DNA of 22,022 nt from CAYLZN01 sp964387935 (GTDB taxonomy: Bacteria > Acidobacteriota > Vicinamibacteria > Vicinamibacterales > JAFNAJ01). Location of the stretch: positions 1 through 22,022 of the forward strand of contig CAYLZN010000065.1 of the NCBI GenBank assembly GCA_964387935.1, read 5' to 3'. Below are positions 1 through 6,864 of this stretch, piece by piece. The notes beneath the pieces are model-generated. The model searched no databases and was not told the DNA's origin. It worked only from the letters and a program-made list of their open reading frames with translations. The number at the start of each line of letters is the position of its first letter. The first letter of the stretch is position 1. The translations under genes and the position numbers were made by a program.

Positions 1-433
1 TGAAGACGCCGGTGTCGTAGGCGGCCTTCCACTCGTCGGTCATCTCCTCGAAGAGCACGTCACGCAGGGAGCGTCCCTGCCAGAACGGGATGACCTCCTC
101 TGCGTAGACCTTGCGCACGTCGTCTGCGACGGCGAACGAGATCTTCTCGCGTCGTGCGAGCACGTCGAGGTCCGCGAGCGAGTGGCAGCACAGCTCGGGA
201 TAGGTCGGCGCGCCCTTCGGGGCCTCCCCCCGCTCTCCCACGATCAACTCGTCCGGCCCGATGTAGATGGTCTTGTGTTCCAGCAGGTACGCGAAAGCCA
301 GGGCCCTCGTCACGGGCACGGAGGCGGCCGGCGCGGTACGGGAGAAGGCGGTCAGGAGGCGGGCGCGCTCGCCAGACAGCCAGGGCTTCGTCTCGAGGGT
401 CTCGCGGCGCAGACGAACAACACGCGGGGTCAT
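1..433 (-). CDS. Glycyl radical enzyme, HypD-like (N-terminal part, cut by window edge)
   Basis: The visible 144 codons are the N-terminus of a pyruvate formate-lyase-family glycyl radical enzyme. The segment DELIVGERGEAPKGAPTYPE, then CCHSLADLDVL, then EEVIPFWQGRSLRD and TDEWKAAY, matches from memory the trans-4-hydroxy-L-proline dehydratase (HypD) branch more closely than PflB or PflD/YbiW. Such enzymes dehydrate small hydroxylated substrates in the cytoplasm using an oxygen-sensitive glycyl radical installed by a radical-SAM activase. The catalytic cysteine, the glycyl loop and any activase gene lie outside the window, so the substrate is not settled. The ATG at 433 has GGAG five bases upstream. 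The gene follows the serine hydrolase stop by 35 bases on the same strand and could be co-transcribed with it. Confidence 0.8.
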   Translation of the reverse strand, partial: MTPRVVRLRRETLETKPWLSGERARLLTAFSRTAPAASVPVTRALAFAYLLEHKTIYIGPDELIVGERGEAPKGAPTYPELCCHSLADLDVLARREKISFAVADDVRKVYAEEVIPFWQGRSLRDVLFEEMTDEWKAAYDTGVF

Positions 434-468
434 GAAGACTCCGTCACCTGGGGGCCAACCTTCTCATT

Positions 469-1419
469 TTACTTCGGCAGCAGCTCGAGCGGGACCCTGA
501 CGCCGTACTTCGTCGACCGCGCCATCCGGGCGAAGTAGTCGTACGCCAGCTGCGAAATCCGCGCGATCACGTCGTCGGCGCCTTCACCGTTGTACGTGCT
601 CATCACGGCGATCGCATACGGGCGGTTCGGCACATAGACCAGGCCCCAGTCGCAGCTCGCCCCCTCGATGCCGCCGGGCTTGTTCGCAATCACCGTCGAG
701 GGGGGCAGCAGGCGCGGCAGCGGGCTGCTCTTCGGCAGCTTGAGCGTGGCGAGCACCGACTCACTGACGGCCCGGCTCACGATCTCGCCCCTGAACAGCT
801 TCTCCATCAGGCGCTGCGCCTCCCGAGGCGTCGCCGTGTTCTCGTCGCCGCGCGCCGACGCCGCCTGGTCGATCATGCGGCGCCGCAACCGGATCTGCGA
901 CAGGCCCTGCGCGTCCAGGGTGGCGTTCACGTTCGCCATGCCCAGCAGGTCGATCAGCATGTTGGTCGCGGTGTTGTCGCTCAGCCTGGTCATCAGGACG
1001 GCCACGTCCTCGAGGCTGAGCGCCGACGCCTGCCCGAAGTGCGCGAGCACGCCGGTGCCCCCGACACGCGTCGCGTCGGTGACGCGCGCCTGGTCGCTCA
1101 GGCGGCGCCTGCCGTCGGTCACCTGCTTGTGCAGTTCGACGAGGATCGGGATCTTGATCGAGCTGCCGGTCGGGAACACGAGATCCGCATTGATGGCGAC
1201 CTCGTCTCCGGTCGTCAGGTCCTTGATGGCGACCCCCAGGACGCCGTCATGGCCGTCGACGAGCCGCCGGATCTCGGCGGCCAGCTTCTGCCGCAGCATC
1301 GCCGGCTGGTTCTCGGTCGCGGGCGCAGGCGGCGCCTGCCCGGCGACCGGGCCGGGCACCGCTACAGCCAGGAGTGCCACGCACACGGCACGGCGGATCG
1401 ACGGGATGACAGCGTTCAT
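469..1419 (-). CDS. Exported class A beta-lactamase-fold serine hydrolase
   Basis: This 316-residue protein starts with a signal peptide (about residues 1-29, ending VAGQA) and has a beta-lactamase/transpeptidase-like fold. The SxxK motif is S86-S-I-K89, the second motif is S147-D-N149, and KPG at 247-249 stands in for KTG. Motif spacing agrees with class A enzymes. The omega-loop Glu of true class A lactamases (ExxLN) is absent: the stretch before GDENTATP reads RMIDQAAS. Deacylation of a beta-lactam acyl-enzyme is therefore doubtful, and a periplasmic peptidase, esterase or penicillin-binding role is equally likely. The start is supported by GGGAG five bases before ATG. The gene lies 13 bases after the cyclotransferase gene, so the two are probably one operon. 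Confidence 0.85.
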   Translation of the reverse strand: MNAVIPSIRRAVCVALLAVAVPGPVAGQAPPAPATENQPAMLRQKLAAEIRRLVDGHDGVLGVAIKDLTTGDEVAINADLVFPTGSSIKIPILVELHKQVTDGRRRLSDQARVTDATRVGGTGVLAHFGQASALSLEDVAVLMTRLSDNTATNMLIDLLGMANVNATLDAQGLSQIRLRRRMIDQAASARGDENTATPREAQRLMEKLFRGEIVSRAVSESVLATLKLPKSSPLPRLLPPSTVIANKPGGIEGASCDWGLVYVPNRPYAIAVMSTYNGEGADDVIARISQLAYDYFARMARSTKYGVRVPLELLPK

Positions 1420-1432
1420 CGGGGCTCCCTGT

Positions 1433-2440
1433 TCACGGTTTCAGCGCGTCGGCGACCTTGCGCAGCGTGATCTCGAAGAGGTTGGGCCACCGCTTTCCGG
1501 TCACGAAGAACCGGTCGGCGGCGGGATCGTAGGCGATGCCGTTGAGCACTTCCCACCGCGCGTCGAGGCCGTCCCACAGCATGCGCGAGACGAGCGAGGG
1601 AAGGCCCGGCGCCGCGCCGCGCTCCTGGGTGCCGTCGAGCAGGACGAGCCCTTCGAGCCGGCCCGATGCGGGATCGATCATGGCGATGCGGCGGGTGCCG
1701 TAGATGTTGGCGAAGACCTTCCCGCGTGCGAACTCGACCTCGTTGAGGCCGGTCACGAACGCGCCTGTGCGCGGATCCACCACCTGAACGGACCGGACGA
1801 CCGCCAGCGACTCCGGGTCCCTGAACGACAAGGTCGCCGACCCGTCGCTCATGATGAGGTGACGGCCATCGTGCGTGAGGCCCCACCCTTCGCCTTCGTA
1901 CCGCAGCACCCGCGTGGGCTTCGCCCAGTCCGCGAGATCCCACACCAGACACACGCCTTCGACCCACGTGAGCTGGTAGATCCGGCGGCCGAAGACGGTG
2001 AGCCCCTCGCCGAACAGCTGGCCGGACGCCTGGAACCGCGCGATCTCGCCAGGACCGTATCCCCAGTGCGCGAGGCGGGCGGCCTGGTAGCGTCGCTGGT
2101 CGGCGGGCAGGGTGATGTCGGTGGGCAGGGCCCGCTGCCGCAAGACGTGCAGCCGGCCCGCGCGCAGCTCACTTTCGCGGAGCGCCGACTGGCCGTACTG
2201 GCCCGTGCCTTCGTAGAGCCGTCCCGCGTGCCACGCGAGCCCCTGGGTGAACGCCTCCGGGTCGTGCGCCCAGGTGGCCACGAGGTCGTACGAGTAGCCG
2301 GCGACACGGGCGGCCGCCGACGTCGACGCCCGCGCAGGACCACGCGCAGCCTGGTCCGGGAAGGCGAACACGGTGCCCACGATCGAGGTCAGGGTCATCC
2401 CCAGCACGGCGGCTCTTCGCACCGACTCATCATACGGCAC
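1433..2440 (-). CDS. Glutaminyl-peptide cyclotransferase-like beta-propeller, exported
   Basis: This 335-residue protein belongs to the plant/bacterial glutaminyl cyclotransferase family (PF05096), a five-bladed beta-propeller that turns N-terminal Gln into pyroglutamate. Family hallmarks are visible: HDPEAFTQGL at 59-68, LYEGTGQYGQSALR at 75-88, FGEGLT at 143-148, GWGLTHDG and LIMSDGSATL at 185-204, GLNEVEF at 231-237, and VLNGIAYDP at 298-306. A hydrophobic N-terminus suggests export to the periplasm. About 34 residues (107-140) are inserted between the first blade and FGEGLT, where most relatives as I recall them have a short loop. The start is a GTG at 2440 preceded by GGAAGG. A later ATG at codon 15 would give a shorter signal peptide. 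It is the first gene of a likely operon with the serine hydrolase. Confidence 0.85.
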   Translation of the reverse strand: MPYDESVRRAAVLGMTLTSIVGTVFAFPDQAARGPARASTSAAARVAGYSYDLVATWAHDPEAFTQGLAWHAGRLYEGTGQYGQSALRESELRAGRLHVLRQRALPTDITLPADQRRYQAARLAHWGYGPGEIARFQASGQLFGEGLTVFGRRIYQLTWVEGVCLVWDLADWAKPTRVLRYEGEGWGLTHDGRHLIMSDGSATLSFRDPESLAVVRSVQVVDPRTGAFVTGLNEVEFARGKVFANIYGTRRIAMIDPASGRLEGLVLLDGTQERGAAPGLPSLVSRMLWDGLDARWEVLNGIAYDPAADRFFVTGKRWPNLFEITLRKVADALKP

Positions 2441-2523
2441 CCCCAGCCCTTCCGTCGGAAACGATGAAGCGCCCGTGCGGGGACAATGGCCGGCCCGCGC
2501 ACGCTTCTGGTATGGTCGTGCCC

Positions 2524-3939
2524 ATGCAGATGACGAGTGGTCGGCATTGCAGGGGGATCACGGTCGTTCTCGTCCTGGCGATCGCGTCCTCGATGGTCCT
2601 CGGCCAGACGCGGATCGAGATGCCCAAGAACAAGTACAAGCCAGAACAGGACGTCGAACTCGGGCGCCAGGCGGCCGCGGAAGTGCGCCAGCAGTATCCC
2701 GTGATCAAGGACGAGGCGATCACGGCCTACCTGGCGACGCTCGGCGAACGGCTCGTCGCAGCGGCTCCGTCCGAGTGGAACCACCCGGCGTTCGAGTACT
2801 CCTTCACGCCCGTGAACGTGAAGGAGATCAATGCGTTTGCCCTGCCGGGCGGGCCGATGTTCGTCAACCGGGGCATGTTCGATGCGGCAGCGACCGAGGG
2901 CGAGGTCGTGGGCGTGATGGCGCATGAACTCGCCCACGTCCTGCTGCGCCACGGCACCGCCAACGCCACCAAGGCGCAGAACCCGTGGCTGCAGCTGGGT
3001 GCCATCGGCGGGGCCATCGCCGGGGCCGTCGTGGGCGGCGCGGCCGGGTCCGCCATCGCCCAGGGAAGCCAGTTCGGCCTCGGCACGCTGCTGCTCCGTT
3101 ACGGCCGTGACTTCGAGAAGCAGGCCGACCTCCTGGGCGCGCAGATCATGGCGCGCGCCGGCTACGACCCTGTCGATCTCGCGCGGATGTTCGAGACGAT
3201 CACCCGCAAGTCGAAGGGCGCCGGAGGGCCGCAGTGGCTGAGCAGCCACCCGGACCCCGGCAACCGATCGGCCTACATCACCAAGGAGGCCTCGCAGTTG
3301 ACCATCGCCATGCCGGGTGCGGACACGTCGGGTTTCGACCGCATCAGGACCCGGTTCGCCAGCTTGCCGCCTGCGCGGTCCATGGCGGAGGTCGAGCGCG
3401 GCGGCGGCGGGGGTGGGCGCGAGCCCGTGCCCGCCGGCACCATCGGCGGGCCGATACCAGCTCCCTCCTCGCAATACCAGGCGATCAGGGGTGGCGGCGT
3501 CTTCCAGGCTGCCGCGCCATCCAACTGGCGGGCGTATTCCACGAGCCGCTCGATCAAGGCCGCGCCCGAAAACGGGTTCGGTATGGTCCGCGGCCAGGCC
3601 GTGTTCACGCACGGCGTCGAGTTCGGCATCGCGCCCGCGGCGTCCCGTGACCTCCGTCAGGCCACGAGGGCGCTGCTCGACGGCTTCGCGCGCGGGAATC
3701 CTGACCTGCGTCTGGCGGGCCAGCAGCAGGCCGTTCGCCTGTCGGGTCGCACGGCGATCGGGACACCGCTCGTGAACCGATCCGTGACGGGCCACGTCGA
3801 GCGCCTCGGTGTCTACACCACGTTCCTGGCCGACGGCAGCGTGTTCTACTACCTGACGGTGGCTCCGGAGCAGGACCTGCCGATGCTCTCGTCGACGTTC
3901 AACCGCATCGGGCAGTCGATCAGGCTCACGGATCGGTAG
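2524..3939 (+). CDS. Exported M48-family zinc metallopeptidase with C-terminal extension
   Basis: This is a zinc endopeptidase of the M48 (BepA/LoiP/Oma1-like) group. Counted from the ATG at 2524, HELAH is at residues 134-138 and the third ligand is in FEKQADLLG (Glu198). SSHPDPGNR, the usual M48 tail motif, follows near 240. A signal peptide precedes the mature protein (ITVVLVLAIASSMVLGQ). A glycine/alanine-rich hydrophobic stretch (about 158-180) may be a membrane-inserting hairpin. The last ~150 residues form a separate domain seen in many acidobacterial M48 proteins, with no function I can name. In-frame ATGs at 2464 and 2512 also exist. I chose 2524 for the best signal peptide, but no clear Shine-Dalgarno decides it. 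The likely role is envelope protein quality control. The gene is divergent from the cyclotransferase operon. Confidence 0.88.
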   Translation: MQMTSGRHCRGITVVLVLAIASSMVLGQTRIEMPKNKYKPEQDVELGRQAAAEVRQQYPVIKDEAITAYLATLGERLVAAAPSEWNHPAFEYSFTPVNVKEINAFALPGGPMFVNRGMFDAAATEGEVVGVMAHELAHVLLRHGTANATKAQNPWLQLGAIGGAIAGAVVGGAAGSAIAQGSQFGLGTLLLRYGRDFEKQADLLGAQIMARAGYDPVDLARMFETITRKSKGAGGPQWLSSHPDPGNRSAYITKEASQLTIAMPGADTSGFDRIRTRFASLPPARSMAEVERGGGGGGREPVPAGTIGGPIPAPSSQYQAIRGGGVFQAAAPSNWRAYSTSRSIKAAPENGFGMVRGQAVFTHGVEFGIAPAASRDLRQATRALLDGFARGNPDLRLAGQQQAVRLSGRTAIGTPLVNRSVTGHVERLGVYTTFLADGSVFYYLTVAPEQDLPMLSSTFNRIGQSIRLTDR

Positions 3940-3967
3940 GTGCCACAAGCTGGGTGCCTCAAGCCCG

Positions 3968-4038
3968 CCTCGTGCCCGGTGCCCTGCGCCTCGTGCCCGG
4001 TGCCCTGTGCCTCGTGCCCGGTGCCCTGTGCCTCGTGT
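3968..4038. repeat. 21-bp tandem repeat, three units plus a partial
   Basis: Three consecutive 21-base units begin CCTCGTGCCCGGTGCCCTG and start at 3968, 3989 and 4010. Unit 1 differs from the others by one base (CTGCG against CTGTG). A decayed fourth copy begins at 4031. They sit just after the M48 stop codon, between two convergent genes, and are non-coding in the context of both neighbours. Confidence 0.9.
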
Positions 4039-4040
4039 CA

Positions 4041-4087
4041 GCCGTGCCGTACGCCGCCGTACGCCGTACGTCGTACGCCGTACGCCC
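4041..4087. repeat. Short GTACG(C/T)C-type degenerate repeat
   Basis: A run of closely spaced GCCGTAC/CGTACG copies follows the 21-bp repeat directly and reaches within two bases of the transaldolase stop codon at 4089-4091. On the minus strand the run (GGCGTACGG...) looks like repeated copies of the GGCGTAG that carries the transaldolase stop. I see no intrinsic terminator hairpin with a U-tract here. Confidence 0.75.
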
Positions 4088-4088
4088 C

Positions 4089-4742
4089 CTACGCCTTTGC
4101 GTTGCGAGCTTTCTCCCAGTCTTCGAGGAACCGCTTCAGGCCGATGTCGGTGAGCGGGTGCTTGATGAGCGCCCGGAACACGCTCACGGGCATCGTCCCG
4201 ATGTGCGCCCCCATCTTCGCCGCCTCGACGACATGCAGCGGATGCCGCAGGCTGGCCGCGAGGACCTCGCAGTTGAACCCGTAGTTCTCGAAGATCTGGA
4301 CGATGTCCGCCACCAGCTCCATCCCTGGCGTCGAGATGTCGTCGAGGCGTCCCACGAACGGTGACACGAATCGCGCCCCGGCCTTGGCCGCCAGCAGGGC
4401 CTGGGTCGGCGAGAAGATGAGCGTCATGTTGACGCGGATGCCCTCGGCCGCCAGCACCTTGGTGGCTTTGAGCCCGTCGACGGTACAGGGGCATTTGACG
4501 ACGATGTTCTTGTGGAACGCTGCCCAGGTCCGGCCTTCCCTGATCATGCCGTCGGCGTCGGTCGCAATGACCTCCGCCGAGATCGGGCCGTCCACGAGCT
4601 GGCAGATCTCGCGCATGATGTCGTCGGGCCTGCCCTTCTCCTTGGCGAGCAGCGACGGGTTCGTGGTGACGCCATCGACGACCCCGAGGGCCACGGCTTC
4701 TCGGATCTCGTCGAGGTTGGCGGTGTCGAGGAAAATCTTCAT
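4089..4742 (-). CDS. tal: Transaldolase, small TalC/FSA-like type
   Basis: This 217-residue cytoplasmic aldolase is of the short transaldolase/fructose-6-phosphate aldolase type. The N-terminal MKIFLDTANLDEIR and GVTTNPSLLAKE motifs are typical. The Schiff-base lysine is K83 in NIVVKCPCT, and the C-terminal part carries FVSPFVGRLDDI. In the non-oxidative pentose phosphate pathway it moves a dihydroxyacetone unit between sugar phosphates. The flanking residues Cys84 and Cys86 are unusual, since most relatives I recall have VKIP or VKVP here. The ATG at 4742 has GGAG seven bases upstream. It follows transketolase by 12 bases, so the two pathway partners form an operon. Sequence alone does not fully separate transaldolase from F6P-aldolase activity, but the transketolase neighbour favours transaldolase. 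Confidence 0.93.
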   Translation of the reverse strand: MKIFLDTANLDEIREAVALGVVDGVTTNPSLLAKEKGRPDDIMREICQLVDGPISAEVIATDADGMIREGRTWAAFHKNIVVKCPCTVDGLKATKVLAAEGIRVNMTLIFSPTQALLAAKAGARFVSPFVGRLDDISTPGMELVADIVQIFENYGFNCEVLAASLRHPLHVVEAAKMGAHIGTMPVSVFRALIKHPLTDIGLKRFLEDWEKARNAKA

Positions 4743-4754
4743 GCGGAGTCTCCG

Positions 4755-6782
4755 TCAGGAACGAGCGGCCAGCGCCTGCCGCGCCGCGTCGATGACGGCC
4801 TCGGCCGTGAGGCCGAGACCGCGGTACAGGGTCTGGTACGGCGCCGAGGCGCCGAACCGGTTGAGCCCGATGATCCGGCCGCGAAGGCCGACATAGCGGT
4901 CCCAGCCGAAGGGGACGGCGGCTTCGATGGCCACGCGGGCCGTCACGTGGCCCGGCAGCACCTGCTCGCGGTACTCCGCGGGCTGCGCCTCGAACACCTC
5001 CTGGCTCGGCATCGAGACCACGCGGACCGCGATGCCCTCTGCGGCGAGCCGACGGCCCGCGTCGAGCGCGATGTGCACCTCGGAACCCGTACTAATCAGG
5101 ATGACCTCTGGCGCGGCGGATTCGTGGACGACATAGGCGCCGCGCGCAGCCTGGGACGCATCGCCCGGCAGCACGGGCAGGGCCTGGCGCGTGAGCATGA
5201 GCGCCGTCGGCCCGTGCCGGCGCTCGAGCGCCAGGCGCCAGGCCACGACGGTCTCGGTCGCGTCCGCGGGGCGAAGGACCACCAGGTTCGGAATCGCCCG
5301 AAGGCTCGCGATCTGCTCGACCGGCTGGTGGGTCGGGCCGTCCTCCCCGAGGCCGATGCTGTCGTGCGTGAACACGTAGACCACGGGGAGTTCCATGAGC
5401 GCGGCGAGACGGATCGCGGGGCGCATGTAGTCCGAGAAGACGAGAAACGTCCCACCGTAGGGTCGCAGCCCGCCGTGAAGCGCCATCCCGTTCATCAGGC
5501 TCGCCATGCCATGCTCGCGCACGCCGAAGTGGATGTACTGACCGCCGAGTTCGTCGCGTGTGAGTGGCCGCGCGCCCTTGGGCAGCGTGTTGTTCGACGG
5601 CGTCAGGTCCGCCGAGCCTCCGAGCAGGCCGGGAACGTGCGGGACGATCGCCGCAATCACCGCCCCTGACGCAGCGCGCGTGGCGATGGGCTTGTCTGGT
5701 GGGAACGCCGGCAGGTGCGCCTCCCACCCCTCGGGCAGCTCGCCGCGCAGGGTGCGCTCGAACTGCACGGCGAGGTCCGGGTGTGCGACACGGTATTGCT
5801 CGAGCAACGCGACCCACTCCTCGCGGCGCGCGGCCCCGGCGGCGCCACCCCTCTGGAGGAAGGCCGGGACCTCGGGGGGCACGTCGAACTGCCGGTCCTC
5901 GGGCCACCCGAGTGCGCGCTTGGCGAGTGTCACCTCGTCGACGCCAAGCGGCTCGCCGTGGGCCTTCGACGTGCCCTGCTTGTTTGGACTGCCGAATCCG
6001 ATCGTCGTCCGACACGCGATGATCGACGGGCGCGTCGTCTCGCGGCGCGCCGCCTCGATGGCGTCGGCCACCGCCTGGGGATCGTGCCCGTCCACGCGCG
6101 CGGTGTGCCACCCGTATCCCTCGAACCGTGCCAGGACGTTCTCGGAGAACGACAGGCTCGTCGGGCCGTCGATGCTGATCCCGTTGTCGTCCCAGAGGAC
6201 GATCAGGCGGCCGAGGCCCAGGTGCCCGGCGAGGGCACACGACTCGTGCGAGACGCCTTCCATCAAGTCGCCGTCGCTGGCGATCACCCAGGTGCGGTGG
6301 TCCACGACGTCGAGGCCAGGCCGGTTGAACCGGGCCGCCAGCCAACGCTCCGCGAGCGCCATGCCGACCGCGTTGCTGATGCCCTGGCCGAGAGGCCCGG
6401 TGGTGGTCTCGACGCCGGCTGTGAGGCCGCGCTCCGGGTGGCCGGGCGTCCGGCTCTCCCACTGCCGAAACGCCTTCAGCTCAGCGAGGGGCAAGTCGTA
6501 GCCGGAGAGATGGAGCAGCGAGTAGAGGAGCATGCTCCCGTGGCCGGCCGACAGGACGAACCGATCCCGGTCGGGCCAGTCGGGGGCGGCCGGGTCGTGT
6601 TTCAGGAACTGCGACCACAGCACCACGGCCACGTCGGCCATGCCCATGGGCATGCCGGGGTGTCCCGAATTCGCCTTCTGCACGGCATCCATGGCCAGGC
6701 AGCGGATCGTGTCGGCGGCGCGGCGGCGAAGGCGGTCCAGTTCGGCAGGGTCAGCAGCGGGTGGAGGCTGGGGCACGCTCAT
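4755..6782 (-). CDS. tkt: Transketolase
   Basis: This 675-residue full-length transketolase transfers two-carbon ketol units between pentose phosphate sugars using thiamine diphosphate and a divalent metal. Visible hallmarks are GHPGMPMGMAD at 40-50, SAGHGSMLLYSLLHL at 78-92, TPGHPE at 112-117, the metal/ThDP motif SDGDLMEG at 169-176 followed by N200, and the pyrimidine-binding domain with FGVREHGMASLMNGMALHGG. The order of ThDP domain, pyrimidine domain and C-terminal domain is intact. No Shine-Dalgarno is seen before ATG 6782. A TAGAAT element at 6793-6798 (minus) lies only about ten bases upstream, which would fit a very short leader. The gene is first in the tkt-tal operon and divergent from the STAS-DUF4956 operon. 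Confidence 0.97.
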   Translation of the reverse strand: MSVPQPPPAADPAELDRLRRRAADTIRCLAMDAVQKANSGHPGMPMGMADVAVVLWSQFLKHDPAAPDWPDRDRFVLSAGHGSMLLYSLLHLSGYDLPLAELKAFRQWESRTPGHPERGLTAGVETTTGPLGQGISNAVGMALAERWLAARFNRPGLDVVDHRTWVIASDGDLMEGVSHESCALAGHLGLGRLIVLWDDNGISIDGPTSLSFSENVLARFEGYGWHTARVDGHDPQAVADAIEAARRETTRPSIIACRTTIGFGSPNKQGTSKAHGEPLGVDEVTLAKRALGWPEDRQFDVPPEVPAFLQRGGAAGAARREEWVALLEQYRVAHPDLAVQFERTLRGELPEGWEAHLPAFPPDKPIATRAASGAVIAAIVPHVPGLLGGSADLTPSNNTLPKGARPLTRDELGGQYIHFGVREHGMASLMNGMALHGGLRPYGGTFLVFSDYMRPAIRLAALMELPVVYVFTHDSIGLGEDGPTHQPVEQIASLRAIPNLVVLRPADATETVVAWRLALERRHGPTALMLTRQALPVLPGDASQAARGAYVVHESAAPEVILISTGSEVHIALDAGRRLAAEGIAVRVVSMPSQEVFEAQPAEYREQVLPGHVTARVAIEAAVPFGWDRYVGLRGRIIGLNRFGASAPYQTLYRGLGLTAEAVIDAARQALAARS

Positions 6783-6820
6783 GGCGGCAGGTATTCTAGC
6801 CTCGAATCCTCGTAACCGCG

Positions 6821-6849
6821 TTGTAACACCCGAAAGCGGGTGTTATGAT
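6821..6849 (+). promoter_or_regulatory. Sigma-70-like promoter for the STAS-DUF4956 operon
   Basis: A -35-like TTGTAA (6821-6826) and a -10-like TATGAT (6844-6849) are separated by exactly 17 bases. Transcription would start near 6856, giving a leader of about 9 bases before the GTG at 6865, which agrees with the lack of a Shine-Dalgarno there. Confidence 0.6.
6824..6845. promoter_or_regulatory. Perfect 9+4+9 palindrome, probable operator
   Basis: TAACACCCG (6824-6832) and its exact reverse complement (6837-6845) flank the four bases AAAG. The palindrome fills the spacer of the promoter above and touches both the -35 and -10 hexamers, an arrangement expected for a repressor site. It lies between divergent starts, so it could affect tkt as well. 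I do not recognise the motif as a known regulator box. Confidence 0.65.
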
Positions 6850-6864
6850 GCGCCGCGAACTCAC

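Noticed and set aside
154..538. Plus-strand open frames across the left end
   Set aside because: They run antisense to the well-supported glycyl radical enzyme and have Arg/Ala-rich composition typical of high-GC shadow frames.
469..1419. Antibiotic resistance gene call
   Set aside because: The omega-loop glutamate needed for class A beta-lactam turnover is missing, so the fold alone does not justify it.
668..2467. Long plus-strand open frame of about 600 codons
   Set aside because: It is antisense to two genes with clear family motifs and shows no domain of its own.
3968..4038. CRISPR-like array
   Set aside because: The units are directly adjacent with no spacers and no cas genes are nearby; it is a plain tandem repeat.
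2395..4494. Long minus-strand open frame of about 700 codons
   Set aside because: It is antisense to the M48 peptidase and crosses the repeat region; the protein text is low complexity and includes the translated tandem repeat.
6845..6850. ATGATG as start of the STAS-DUF4956 gene
   Set aside because: These ATGs are in a different frame that soon hits a stop, and they belong to the -10 element.
6532..6864. Upstream extension of the STAS-DUF4956 frame
   Set aside because: The extension is antisense to transketolase and would swallow the promoter and palindrome; GTG 6865 begins right at the STAS domain.
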